From: an uncultured Octadecabacter sp.
Lineage (GTDB): Bacteria; Pseudomonadota; Alphaproteobacteria; Rhodobacterales; Rhodobacteraceae
Reading direction: 5' to 3'
Assembly (NCBI GenBank): GCA_937891785.1
Contig: CALAGN010000095.1
Location: 1-62,761, forward strand
Length of the DNA: 62,761 nt
Shown here: piece after piece, positions 43,281 through 52,078 of the stretch
How positions within the stretch are numbered: position 1 is the stretch's first letter
How the letters are laid out: every line of letters starts with the position of its first letter
Notes under the pieces: model-generated
The model's input: only the letters and a program-made list of their open reading frames with translations
The model's database searches: none
What the model was told of the DNA's origin: nothing
Program-made: the position numbers and the translations under genes

Positions 43281-44401
43281 AGCAGCCTGACACCCCCCTC
43301 GATCATTTTCAGCTGGAAGATACCCGCGTCACGCGGCGCTATTTTGGCAAGTTTGAAAAGATCACCGGCCATTTGGGCCGTGTCGCCGCCGCGATGGAGG
43401 CCGAGCGCCGCCTGACCCGCGCCGAGGTCGAGGTCATGGCGCGCTATCTGGTTGGTCTGACGCTGACGTTTCGCGCGCTGGCGCATAAGTATCATTTCAG
43501 TGGCCGTTTCGCCCATGCGGGCAAGCTGACGTTTGACCGCGTCGAGAGCGGCTTTCCGGTCTTTGCCGAACTGCTGACGATGGCCAATGACGCGCTTCAG
43601 GCCGAACGCCACCTGCGCGAAATGCGCAGCGTTGAAGCCCTCAAGGATGAGATGATCCGCGCGATCCTGCATGATCTCGAGATTCCGACCAAGCTGCAGT
43701 ATGCCCTGTCCCAACGGTTGTATTATCAGGAACTGCGCCGCGGTGGGCTGTTCTGGGCGCAGAACGATCCGGTGGCTGTCTGGCAAGGCAACCCGTCGGA
43801 AATGCGCCGGAATTTTCTGATCCACTGGGCCGTTTACGACAGCCAGAACAACCTGCCAACGATCTATCTGATGGAGGTCGAGGACACCGGTAAAGTCGGT
43901 CTGCCCAAAGACGAACGCCGCTGGCCCGAGGCCCAAGCGCATCTGATGGCGCAAAGTATTGCTGGGCTGAAACTGCTGACCATCGCGCGCGGGTTCGATC
44001 AGGATTTCGACGACCTACACCCCAAACGCCTGCGCCGCTTTCACATCGGCCCGATGTATAGCCACGCCTTTACCAAACAGGCAGGGCCGCTGCGCGAAGT
44101 GCTGGAAGCCGCCCGCGCGCCAGTTGGCGAGGACTGGGCGCTGGTCTGGACCGAAGAAGAATTGACGTCAGCCGACACTGTGCGCGAGAAATCGGGATGG
44201 TTCGGATCTGTGGAACGTCAGGTGTTCGCGCTGGACCCGTTTGCGGGGCAGGGCGCCGAAACCGGCGCGACCCGGATGGAGCGCAGCATCATCCTGCCGC
44301 AACGCCCCTATCAGGCATTAGAAGAACGCAATCCGCCGGGGTTCAAAGACGTGCGTAAATTTGTTGTCAGCCCGAACGGGCGCGTGTTGAGTTATCGGTG
44401 A
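43277..44401 (+). CDS. Operon gene C: soluble 374-residue protein, unknown
   Basis: TTG start with GGAGAG seven bases upstream, overlapping gene B (TTGA). No membrane helix. Helical N-terminal half (EKITGHLGRVAAAMEAERRL, FRALAHKYHFSGRFAHAG); a mixed centre (RRNFLIHWAVYDSQNNLPTI, YLMEVEDTGKVGLPKDERRW); then LLTIARGFDQDFDDLHPKRL and a C-terminal RKFVVSPNGRVLSYR. No catalytic motif that I know. Its fixed place between membrane gene B and the AAA+ gene suggests a subunit of the same machine. Confidence 0.7.
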   Translation: MKQPDTPLDHFQLEDTRVTRRYFGKFEKITGHLGRVAAAMEAERRLTRAEVEVMARYLVGLTLTFRALAHKYHFSGRFAHAGKLTFDRVESGFPVFAELLTMANDALQAERHLREMRSVEALKDEMIRAILHDLEIPTKLQYALSQRLYYQELRRGGLFWAQNDPVAVWQGNPSEMRRNFLIHWAVYDSQNNLPTIYLMEVEDTGKVGLPKDERRWPEAQAHLMAQSIAGLKLLTIARGFDQDFDDLHPKRLRRFHIGPMYSHAFTKQAGPLREVLEAARAPVGEDWALVWTEEELTSADTVREKSGWFGSVERQVFALDPFAGQGAETGATRMERSIILPQRPYQALEERNPPGFKDVRKFVVSPNGRVLSYR

Positions 44402-44408
44402 GGGTGGA

Positions 44409-44432
44409 TTTTGGATATTTTTAGCAAGATGA
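44409..44432. repeat. Dispersed repeat, short copy inside the operon
   Basis: TTTTGGATATTTTTAGCAAGATGA matches the second module of the repeats at 32111 and 37331. It occupies the only real gap (44 bases) between genes C and D of the operon. Confidence 0.55.
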
Positions 44433-44445
44433 GATTGGGTGTCGT

Positions 44446-46380
44446 ATGAGCCAAACAGCCGACCAGATGGAATTGCGCGAAGAAGATGTGGTCAAGCATT
44501 ACGATGCCGCATTGGGGATGCTTGACGGGTTTGATCATGCGCCGCGGATTGCGGACGCCAAGGACAATCCGGCTGCGGAGAAATCCGCTGGAATCGGCAC
44601 GCGGCGGCGGTTTCGTAACACCACGCCAGGGTTGGTGACGCAGCGCACCACGCGCACAGAAGGTGTGCAGATTATCGCGCGGGTTGAGAGTGCGGACGCG
44701 GGTGATGGTCTGACCTCGCCGGTGCAGGCATCGGTATTGCAAGGGCTGCGCCGTGCTTTGGCGATTTCGCTGGCCGTAGGGGAACAATACAGCGACCGCA
44801 CGGGGCTGGCCGATCTTAAGCGCGCCAACCTCGAGGGGAATCTGCCCAGCGGTAAGCGCGACGCGTTTTCCGAGATGCTGAGTGCCGAAGCACTGATCTT
44901 GCTTTATGTATTTGGGTCGGCAACGGCGTTCCTGCTGTCGAGCCACGCGAGCGAGGAAACTGTCGAGGTGGGCGAGGTCGAGGAAGTGTTGACCGATAAC
45001 GGCCAATTGGCTTTGCACGGAGCGCTATGGGAATTGGATCAAGATATTGGCTTGTTCGCCGCGAGTGAGAGCAAGCTGGTTGCTACCGTGTCGGCATTTT
45101 CTGAGTCGCTGATGGCCAAGGTCGCCGCCCGCGCCAGCAGCGCACCACGGTTGGAACCATTCGTTGCGGCGTCTTGGCGGGTCGAGGCGGATGGGTTTAC
45201 CGTCGACGGGTTTACGCCCGCGCGCGCGGCGAAATCATCCAAGCTGACCATGACCTTCAAGAAACCAAACGAAGTCGTCGGCAACCACATCGCTAAGTAT
45301 CAGGCGATGAAACTGTCCAAGATGATCATGGCCTATGACTTTACCCGCAAGCTCAATCCGTTCGCCGAACTCGGTGGGTTCATCTTTACGTTCATGGGTG
45401 ATGGTAAACCGGGGACAGGTAAAACAACCCTCATTCAGATGATGGCTGGGTTGGTGAACGAATACTGTCAGGTCGCGGGCTATCCGTTCCGTTATCAGAA
45501 CCTGAGCACCGATAATATCGACAGCTATCAGGGTAAATCGGGCCAGAATGCCAAGGCGTTTATCAACAATATAATTGATCCCAGTGTAATCGGATTTGGC
45601 ACAATTGACGATATTGACCAGCTTGCGGGCAAACGCGGTGATCGCCAATCAAGCGCGGGGCAGTTGGAAATTACTGCCGTCTTGATGGAGAGTTTTGCGG
45701 GTGCCAACACTGTTGTGCGTGGCAATTGCACGTTTGGGATGTTCAGCAACTACCCCGAGAATGTGGACGATGCGCTGCGTCAACGGGCCGGTGCGCGGTT
45801 CCTTGTGGATGGGCCGATCACGCGGGATGATTACATCGACATCCTCTATCTGCTGATGGGCAAGAACCACGATATTCCGGTCGGCGATCACGAGGTATTT
45901 TCTGCGCAGGAAATTAAAAAGGCCGTGACAGCGAGTTTCGAAAGCCATGCGCGTCCACATGAAGAAGGGCTTGAGCGGGTGTTTGACCGCGTTAACAAGG
46001 ATATCGGCAAGCTGGACACGATTGCTAAACTCGGTACGTACCTCAAAGGTATTCAGGAAGCAGACGACCGCTTTACAGGCCGTGCGATCAAGAACATCAC
46101 GGATGCTGTCAAAGTGCGGGCGATGGATTTTGAATTGCCGGACGAGTGGATCGAAGAACCCGATTTGTTCCTGTTCAAGGACTATGATACCAAAAAGGCG
46201 ATGATCGACGATATGCGTCAGCCAATCACCGTTGAAATGGTCATTCAGGAAATCAATCGCTACGCCGATAGCGAATTCCGCTATGCCGACAAATCCGACG
46301 AGGTCGCAATTGAAGGTATAATCCGCGACTTTGGTCGGAGTGAAGAGGCCAAGCGGCGGTATCTGGAGAGCAAAGGATGA
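44446..46380 (+). CDS. Operon gene D: AAA+ ATPase
   Basis: A 644-residue ATPase. Residues 1-300 are a helical N-terminal part of unknown fold with a hydrophobic stretch near 148-165 (EALILLYVFGSATAFLLS). The AAA+ module spans ~305-520: Walker A GDGKPGTGKTT (318-328), Walker B VIGFGTIDDID (381-391), sensor-1 Asn in MFSNYP (435), and Arg-finger candidates in DDALRQRAGARF (445-451), as in FtsH/katanin-type AAA. GNCTFGMFSNYPENVDDALR takes the place of the usual second-region motif. It should work as a ring that pulls on a substrate. It overlaps gene E by four bases. Confidence 0.88.
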   Translation: MSQTADQMELREEDVVKHYDAALGMLDGFDHAPRIADAKDNPAAEKSAGIGTRRRFRNTTPGLVTQRTTRTEGVQIIARVESADAGDGLTSPVQASVLQGLRRALAISLAVGEQYSDRTGLADLKRANLEGNLPSGKRDAFSEMLSAEALILLYVFGSATAFLLSSHASEETVEVGEVEEVLTDNGQLALHGALWELDQDIGLFAASESKLVATVSAFSESLMAKVAARASSAPRLEPFVAASWRVEADGFTVDGFTPARAAKSSKLTMTFKKPNEVVGNHIAKYQAMKLSKMIMAYDFTRKLNPFAELGGFIFTFMGDGKPGTGKTTLIQMMAGLVNEYCQVAGYPFRYQNLSTDNIDSYQGKSGQNAKAFINNIIDPSVIGFGTIDDIDQLAGKRGDRQSSAGQLEITAVLMESFAGANTVVRGNCTFGMFSNYPENVDDALRQRAGARFLVDGPITRDDYIDILYLLMGKNHDIPVGDHEVFSAQEIKKAVTASFESHARPHEEGLERVFDRVNKDIGKLDTIAKLGTYLKGIQEADDRFTGRAIKNITDAVKVRAMDFELPDEWIEEPDLFLFKDYDTKKAMIDDMRQPITVEMVIQEINRYADSEFRYADKSDEVAIEGIIRDFGRSEEAKRRYLESKG

Positions 46381-46685
46381 GCGAGGCGGTCCTCTTGACG
46401 ATTGCTTCGGTCTTTGCGGGCGTTATCGTCGTGCTTGTTGTGCCGTTTATGTGGAATCGTATCGGTGGTCTGGTTGGTTTTGCGCTTGGCGTGGTGGCGA
46501 TTCCGGCGATCTGGCTTGGCTCGGTTTTGTTCGCGTTGAGGGTCGCAGGTCCGATTGCGACGGGCGAGGTCATTGATCCAAAACTGATGCCCCACGAAGG
46601 CACGCTTGTGAATACTGGCATCTTTGCCGCCTTTGCATTGGTCGCTATCGTCGTCAGCCTGATCGCGCGACGGGGTCGCAAATGA
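46377..46685 (+). CDS. Operon gene E: three-helix membrane protein
   Basis: 102 residues, starting in the stop of the AAA+ gene (ATGA). Helices: VLLTIASVFAGVIVVLVVPFMW, GGLVGFALGVVAIPAIWLGSVLF, and GIFAAFALVAIVVSLIARRGRK. No family recognised. It overlaps gene F by four bases (ATGA). Confidence 0.7.
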   Translation: MSEAVLLTIASVFAGVIVVLVVPFMWNRIGGLVGFALGVVAIPAIWLGSVLFALRVAGPIATGEVIDPKLMPHEGTLVNTGIFAAFALVAIVVSLIARRGRK

Positions 46686-47035
46686 GCGGGATCTTTTCAG
46701 CAGCGCAACTTGGTTTGATTATGCCCGCGCTGGCCCTCGCGCTGACCGGCTGGCTGGTGCCAAAACTGCTCGCGACGGTCTTTCCTGAAGGGGTCAGGCC
46801 GTTGTTACTACTGACATTTTTCGCGATACTGATCATGCTGGCTCTTGGTATGCTCTTCTTTCTGGGACTTTATCTTTGGCAGGGTATTTCATTGGCGAAT
46901 TTGACCGACGCAGGCACTGTGCCGGTCATGTTTCACTTCCTACGCCTCGGCGCGATTTCCGCCCTTTTATGGGCGCCGATCATGATATTATCTGTCGCGG
47001 GCCTGCCCAAGACTTGGGTCAAAGAAACATGGTAG
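46682..47035 (+). CDS. Operon gene F: three-helix membrane protein
   Basis: 117 residues. Helices: LGLIMPALALALTGWLVPKLL, LLLLTFFAILIMLALGMLFFLGLYLW, and FLRLGAISALLWAPIMILSV. The C-terminus is polar (KTWVKETW). No family recognised. It overlaps gene G by seven bases. Confidence 0.7.
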   Translation: MSGIFSAAQLGLIMPALALALTGWLVPKLLATVFPEGVRPLLLLTFFAILIMLALGMLFFLGLYLWQGISLANLTDAGTVPVMFHFLRLGAISALLWAPIMILSVAGLPKTWVKETW

Positions 47036-47340
47036 GGGCGCTGGGCATCACGTTGGTTGTTGCCACAGTGCTGGCAGGTGGCTGGATCGGCTGGCAACGC
47101 GGGCGCGACGAGGTTACTTCGGCTAAGCAATTTATGCGCGCGCTGGGGATCTCTATTTTGGTTGCGCTGGCCGTGAACTTCATCATCGTGCTGGCCGTTG
47201 TCGGGCTGACCCGCGCAAGCCTCGGCGCTGCGTTTTCACTGTCCGAGACGTTGCAAATGCTTGCCCTTACGGCAGCGCTTTGGCTACCCGCGACTGGCAT
47301 CGCGTTCACCCTACAAGCCATTCGGGAGCGTCGCACATGA
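47029..47340 (+). CDS. Operon gene G: three-helix membrane protein
   Basis: 103 residues from ATG 47029, inside the end of gene F; longer upstream frames overlap F fully and are not real. Helices: VGALGITLVVATVLAGGWIG, ALGISILVALAVNFIIVLAV, and LQMLALTAALWLPATGIAFTL. Its stop overlaps the start of gene H (ATGA). Confidence 0.65.
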   Translation: MVGALGITLVVATVLAGGWIGWQRGRDEVTSAKQFMRALGISILVALAVNFIIVLAVVGLTRASLGAAFSLSETLQMLALTAALWLPATGIAFTLQAIRERRT

Positions 47341-48689
47341 TGCGCCTGATCGAAAAAGGGCTGATGTTTGGAAATCTGATCCGCGTGGATAGCTCGGTGT
47401 TGGTCGCGCGCTACAATCGTGCGCTGCAACATCTGAGCGATAAACAGACCAAGCTGGACGCATTTCATATCGATATCTCGGGCTATTCCCCTGAAGTCGG
47501 TGATGAGTTGGGCGATGATCTTTATCTCAACCACGAAGGCGTGAACCGGCAATTCATTTTGCTGACGACGGAACAGAAAACCGCGCCATTGCTGAACGTC
47601 CATTTTTCGACATCGCGGAGTATTTTGCGCCATTTCATCCAAGCAAACGAGGCCGAGTTGTTCGCCCTGACGGCGCGCGATGCTGTGGCGGGTGAATTGG
47701 TTAATTCCGTCTACGTCGCCAAATCAGCAGCTAAGCTGTTCGACATCCGCCAAATCAAAGTCGAAGCGGATACGACCGAAGGCACGGTCGCCACGGCGGC
47801 CAAACTTGGCGAAATGATCAACCGCTTTAAGATGGAGGATGATGCCTGGTTCGATGATGTTCTGATTGCCGACATGATAGGCTTGGCGAAAAAGACTGGC
47901 GATGTGGTGCGCAATCCGGTGAGCCTGCGCCAAATGACGTTCCAGCAGGACAATTTCTGGACAGCGAAATTCGGTGGCCTTTATGTATTTCGTGGGGTCG
48001 AACATCCGGCGGCGATCGCCGGTGGCGACAAAAAGAAATTGGGCGATTTGCCGATCCCCTTTGTCTTTGATCTGTCTGAAACCACGGCCATCGCCAAGTT
48101 CTTGCTGATCAATGATTTGATTGAGCCGATCATCGAGGCGCGCGGTATCGACGCAGCTGCGATCTTGCATCAAAAGATGGATTTCGTGGTGGCCGAGGTT
48201 GCCAGCAAAATGGGCGAGGACCTGACAGGCGCGACACGACGCGACTTGCGCAACATGGGGCGACGCTATGCCGATGATCTGCCCGAAGAATGGCAAGGAC
48301 TTGCAGCACTTGTGCGCTGGTCTGACGAAGGCGGCCCGTGGCCGCATATTACGTCCGAACACCCCGCCTATTTCTACACATTGCGGGCCAAAGATCACGC
48401 AGATGCGGACCTTGTGAATATGCTTCTGGCGCAGTTGACACCACTGGATATCCGCCAGTTGTTCATCTGCCACAAGGAGGCGTTTTACAGCACCTACGCA
48501 ACGTGGTCGGATGAAAAGAAGGAATATGTCGCCGATTTCCTACATCGTGAATATCAGGTAGACAAGGCGGGCACGCGCAAGGCGTTGTTTGGACACGAGG
48601 CACCGATGGCCGAACCGCAACAGGTTCCGCCCCCGATCCCCGACATGATTGAACAGGTCGGACCTTGGGGCGCGGTGAGGAGGAATTGA
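47337..48689 (+). CDS. Operon gene H: soluble 450-residue protein, unknown
   Basis: Starts at ATG 47337 within the gene G stop. No membrane helix. Begins RLIEKGLMFGNLIRVDSSVL; further blocks are FHIDISGYSPEVGDELGDDL, LNVHFSTSRSILRHFIQANE, MTFQQDNFWTAKFGGLYVFR, and a C-terminal proline-rich tail PMAEPQQVPPPIPDMIEQ. No catalytic motif that I know. Of the soluble operon proteins it and gene C have similar size, so they may be paired parts. It ends just before an AGGAGGAA-rich start for gene I. Confidence 0.7.
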   Translation: MMRLIEKGLMFGNLIRVDSSVLVARYNRALQHLSDKQTKLDAFHIDISGYSPEVGDELGDDLYLNHEGVNRQFILLTTEQKTAPLLNVHFSTSRSILRHFIQANEAELFALTARDAVAGELVNSVYVAKSAAKLFDIRQIKVEADTTEGTVATAAKLGEMINRFKMEDDAWFDDVLIADMIGLAKKTGDVVRNPVSLRQMTFQQDNFWTAKFGGLYVFRGVEHPAAIAGGDKKKLGDLPIPFVFDLSETTAIAKFLLINDLIEPIIEARGIDAAAILHQKMDFVVAEVASKMGEDLTGATRRDLRNMGRRYADDLPEEWQGLAALVRWSDEGGPWPHITSEHPAYFYTLRAKDHADADLVNMLLAQLTPLDIRQLFICHKEAFYSTYATWSDEKKEYVADFLHREYQVDKAGTRKALFGHEAPMAEPQQVPPPIPDMIEQVGPWGAVRRN

Positions 48690-48959
48690 ATGGCTTTTAT
48701 ACGACTGATCGTTTTCGGTTTTCTGGCGATGAGCGTGGTGTATCTTTGCATCTCGATCTATTCCCGCTCCATCCGGCGCGAGAGACTTGAAGACCGCTGG
48801 GCCGAGAACCATCCCGAGGATGTAGAATCCGCCGAACGGCGCACCTATATCAAAGACGGCATGGTCAAATACGAAAGCGGGTTCCGCAAGAAGTTGATCG
48901 TGCTGGTCTATGTGATACCCACTATTGTTGTCGGCACGATCCTTTATTTCGTTAACTGA
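48690..48959 (+). CDS. Operon gene I: two-helix membrane protein
   Basis: 89 residues; ATG follows the gene H stop directly, and AGGAGG lies seven bases upstream. Helix FIRLIVFGFLAMSVVYLCISIY, a charged middle (RRERLEDRWAENHPEDVESA), then helix KLIVLVYVIPTIVVGTILYFV. The pattern is known from small hypothetical proteins beside DUF1523 genes in Rhodobacterales. No function known. Confidence 0.7.
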   Translation: MAFIRLIVFGFLAMSVVYLCISIYSRSIRRERLEDRWAENHPEDVESAERRTYIKDGMVKYESGFRKKLIVLVYVIPTIVVGTILYFVN

Positions 48960-48972
48960 AAGGCGCCATGTC

Positions 48973-49647
48973 ATGCGCAACATCCGTAGAATTCTTCGCA
49001 TCACGCTTTTTGTGCTGTTTGGCATGCTGTTGCACTATGCGCTTCCGCAGAAGGATGTGGCGCGCATCACCGGCACAGACACGATCCGGCAGGATTTCAG
49101 CAGTTTCAACAGGTGGTTCTTTGCGCAGGCTGACAGCGGAAATGTCGAAGCCGAAAATCGTGATGTCCTCTTTATCACGGTCGTGCGCCAACAGACCTAT
49201 CTGTTCGGGCTGATCCGTGGCGGCGACGATGTAATGGTCTATCGCAACGAAGATACGGGTTGGATATGGCCGCCTTATTTCAAATTCGACACCCGCGATT
49301 TGCAGGGTGAAGCGCAGGATTTGGTTTCAACAGCCGAGGCCCCCAAATGGGTGACGATCACGCATTATGGCTGGCGCAACCGATTCTTTACGATCTTCCC
49401 CAACGCCATTGCGGTCAAACAGATCGACGGGTCGGATTACCGTCCATTCCCGTGGTTCAACCTGTTTTTCTTCGTCTTCCTGACCATCGGTGGCCTGTTC
49501 ATCCGCGCCATGTGGATGCAGTTCCGCGAACGCACGCTTGATCCGATTGCCGATAGGGCTGGCGATAAGCTGGATCACGTTAACGCGGATATCGCCAAAC
49601 GGCGGGGCCGTATCCGCCGTTGGCTTGATAGCTGGAAAACCAAGTAG
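48973..49647 (+). CDS. Operon gene J: DUF1523 membrane protein
   Basis: 224 residues from ATG 48973. A first helix (ILRITLFVLFGMLLHYALPQ), then the DUF1523 pattern: VARITGTDTIRQD, RDVLFITVVRQQ, MVYRNEDTGWIWPPYFKFDT, KWVTITHYGWRNRFFTIFPNA, a second helix (NLFFFVFLTIGGLFIRAM) and QFRERTLDPI. Most of the protein between the two helices would face the periplasm. The function of DUF1523 is unknown. Last gene of the unit; converges on the ALDH16 gene. Confidence 0.9.
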   Translation: MRNIRRILRITLFVLFGMLLHYALPQKDVARITGTDTIRQDFSSFNRWFFAQADSGNVEAENRDVLFITVVRQQTYLFGLIRGGDDVMVYRNEDTGWIWPPYFKFDTRDLQGEAQDLVSTAEAPKWVTITHYGWRNRFFTIFPNAIAVKQIDGSDYRPFPWFNLFFFVFLTIGGLFIRAMWMQFRERTLDPIADRAGDKLDHVNADIAKRRGRIRRWLDSWKTK

Positions 49648-49663
49648 GGCTTAGCCCCCCGAC

Positions 49664-52015
49664 TTAACCTTCGCCGTAAGGAATCCAGATCGTTTTGACC
49701 TCGGTGGCCGCGTTCAGGAACGCGCGGCCCTCGCCTGCCGTGCGATCCATCCAGTCGCGCGCATGGCCGTTGTTGACCCATGTGCGTTTGAGGTTTAGGG
49801 CAGCGGCGCGCTCGATTTCGGCTGACAGGTCGGTGCTGGAAAACGACCAAACCGCGTCTATATCCATATGGCTGGCAAGCGTCGGGGCCAATTGGGCGTG
49901 TGATCCCGTCAGGATGTTCACCACCCCGCCCGGCACATCGGATGTTTCCAAGACCTGATAGAAGTCAGTCGCCGCCAGCGGGAAAGGCTCGCTTGCCACT
50001 AGCACCGTGCGGTTGCCCATGGCGATGGCGGGGGCCATTGCGCTGATCAGGCCCAGCAGCGGGTGCTCGTCGTCACACAACGCCGCAATCGTGCCCACCG
50101 GTTCATTCATCGCCAGCGCCACGCCACGGATCGGCACGCCCTTGGCAGCACCGTCGAGTTTGTCAGCCCATGCGGCATAGGTGAATAGGCGACGGATCGA
50201 CGCCTCAACCTCTTTGGCACCGCTACGCACGCCTGTTAGGTGGTTGATCCGGTCAGCAAATTCATTCGCCCGCGCCGACAGATTTTCAGCGATGTAATAC
50301 AGGATTTGCGCGCGCAGGTGGCCAGTGGTCTTGCCCCAGCCCTTAGCGCCATTCGCGGCCTCGACCGCGTTGCGCACGTCCTTGCGGTTGGCGATGGATG
50401 AATGCCCCAACAGCTTGCCAGAGCGATCAAACACAGGGTTGGAATAGCCACCGTCAGGGCGGCTTTGCTTGCCGCCGATATAGAGCTTGGCCGTACGATC
50501 CAGCGGATCAGCAGGGTGACCATCTTCGGTGGTGAATGCCACAACAGGTTTCAGTATCTTCGCATTGCCCTTGGGGCGTGTGTAAGCCTGCAAACCTTCC
50601 CAGCCGCCCTCGCGTCCGAACCCGCTTTCGCGCATTCCGCCAAATCCGGCGGCGGCGTCGAACATATTTGTGCCGTTGATCCAGACCACACCGGCCACCA
50701 GTTTCGGCGCGATATCCAGCGCAAGGTTGATGTTCTCGCTCCAGACAGTCGCGGCCAAACCATAACGTGTGTTGTTGGCGACTTCGACGGCTTCGGATGG
50801 CGTGCGGAATGTTGTGCTAACCAACACAGGGCCAAAGATTTCTTCTTGCATCAAGGTGTCCGCAGGGGTCAGCCCTGTGATCAGCGTCGGCGGATAAAAG
50901 CACCCTTCGACGGGCATATCGCAAGTGGCGTGATAGGTCGTGCCAGCATTGTTGCCACCAACCTTGGCCTTGATCTGGTCCAGTTGCACGGGGTCTACAA
51001 TCGCACCAACGTCGATGCATTTGTCCAACCCGTTCCCGACCCGCAGCTTGTCCATGCGGGCGCGCAGTTTGGCATAAAAACGATCTGCGACGCCTTCTTG
51101 CACAAGCAAGCGCGAGCCCGCGCAGCATACCTGCCCTTGGTTGAACCAGATCGCATCGACCAGCCCTTCGACAGCTGAATCAAGGTCCGCATCGTCAAAC
51201 ACGATGTAAGGGGATTTCCCACCAAGTTCGAGCGTCAGACCTTTACCACTGCCAGCAGTTGCCTCGCGGATACGGCGACCCACGGCGGTCGATCCGGTGA
51301 AGGCGATCTTGTCGACGTCAGAATTGACGATCATTTCGCCGACAGCGCCGTCACCTGTGACGATGTTGACGACACCTTTGGGCACGCCAGCTTGCCGACA
51401 AATATCAGCGAACAGAAGTGCGGTTAGTGATGTATATTCTGCGGGCTTGAGCACCACAGTATTGCCCATCGCCAGTGCCGGCGCGATTTTCCACGACAGC
51501 ATCAGCAGCGGGAAATTCCACGGCACGATCTGACCGCAGACGCCCAATGCTTCGCGGTCGGGCAGTTCGGATGACATAAGCTGCGCCATGCCCGCGTGAT
51601 AATAGAAATGCCGCTGGGCGAGGGGGATATCGATGTCACGGCTTTCGCGGATCGGTTTGCCGTTATCCAGCGTCTCCAACACAGCGAACAGACGTGCGTG
51701 TTTTTGCAACAATCGGGCAATTGCATAAAGCACCTTGGCACGGCCATGCCCGCCAAGTTTGGCCCATTTCCCTTGCGCCTTGCGTGCAGCCGCCACAGCC
51801 GCATCCACATCGGCCTGCGTGCCTTGGGTGACGTTCGCCAGAACGTTGCCGGTGGCGGGATTGCGGGTTTCAAACGTCGCGCCCACGGGCGTGAAATTGC
51901 CATCAATGAAGTGGCCAAAGCTGTCGCCCATATCGACCAGCCACGCCAATGCTTCGGCAGCCCCTTCGGGGGCGGGGCCGTACTCCATCGACTCAAATAT
52001 TTCTTTGACGGTCAT
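49664..52015 (-). CDS. ALDH16-type aldehyde dehydrogenase (double domain)
   Basis: A 783-residue protein from ATG 52015 (AAAGGA upstream). Residues ~1-480 are a full aldehyde dehydrogenase: PWNFPLLMLSWKIAPALAMGN, FTGSTAVGRRIRE, catalytic Glu in LTLELGGKSPYIVF, catalytic Cys in FNQGQVCCAGSRLLV. Residues ~500-783 are a second, shorter ALDH copy (KLYIGGKQSRPDGGYSNPVF, ALMAPAIAMGN-like SAMAPAIAMGNRTVLVASE) whose Cys position reads TWVNNGHARDW, so it is inactive. This is the ALDH16 layout, in which the dead copy helps build the dimer. It oxidises an aldehyde with NAD; substrate unknown. It follows deoC, whose product acetaldehyde could be a substrate. Confidence 0.92.
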   Translation of the reverse strand: MTVKEIFESMEYGPAPEGAAEALAWLVDMGDSFGHFIDGNFTPVGATFETRNPATGNVLANVTQGTQADVDAAVAAARKAQGKWAKLGGHGRAKVLYAIARLLQKHARLFAVLETLDNGKPIRESRDIDIPLAQRHFYYHAGMAQLMSSELPDREALGVCGQIVPWNFPLLMLSWKIAPALAMGNTVVLKPAEYTSLTALLFADICRQAGVPKGVVNIVTGDGAVGEMIVNSDVDKIAFTGSTAVGRRIREATAGSGKGLTLELGGKSPYIVFDDADLDSAVEGLVDAIWFNQGQVCCAGSRLLVQEGVADRFYAKLRARMDKLRVGNGLDKCIDVGAIVDPVQLDQIKAKVGGNNAGTTYHATCDMPVEGCFYPPTLITGLTPADTLMQEEIFGPVLVSTTFRTPSEAVEVANNTRYGLAATVWSENINLALDIAPKLVAGVVWINGTNMFDAAAGFGGMRESGFGREGGWEGLQAYTRPKGNAKILKPVVAFTTEDGHPADPLDRTAKLYIGGKQSRPDGGYSNPVFDRSGKLLGHSSIANRKDVRNAVEAANGAKGWGKTTGHLRAQILYYIAENLSARANEFADRINHLTGVRSGAKEVEASIRRLFTYAAWADKLDGAAKGVPIRGVALAMNEPVGTIAALCDDEHPLLGLISAMAPAIAMGNRTVLVASEPFPLAATDFYQVLETSDVPGGVVNILTGSHAQLAPTLASHMDIDAVWSFSSTDLSAEIERAAALNLKRTWVNNGHARDWMDRTAGEGRAFLNAATEVKTIWIPYGEG

Positions 52016-52078
52016 CAAAGCGTCCTTTCGCTGAGTGCGATCTCTGCGAGATCGTTTCGGAAAATTCGCATTTTCCCA

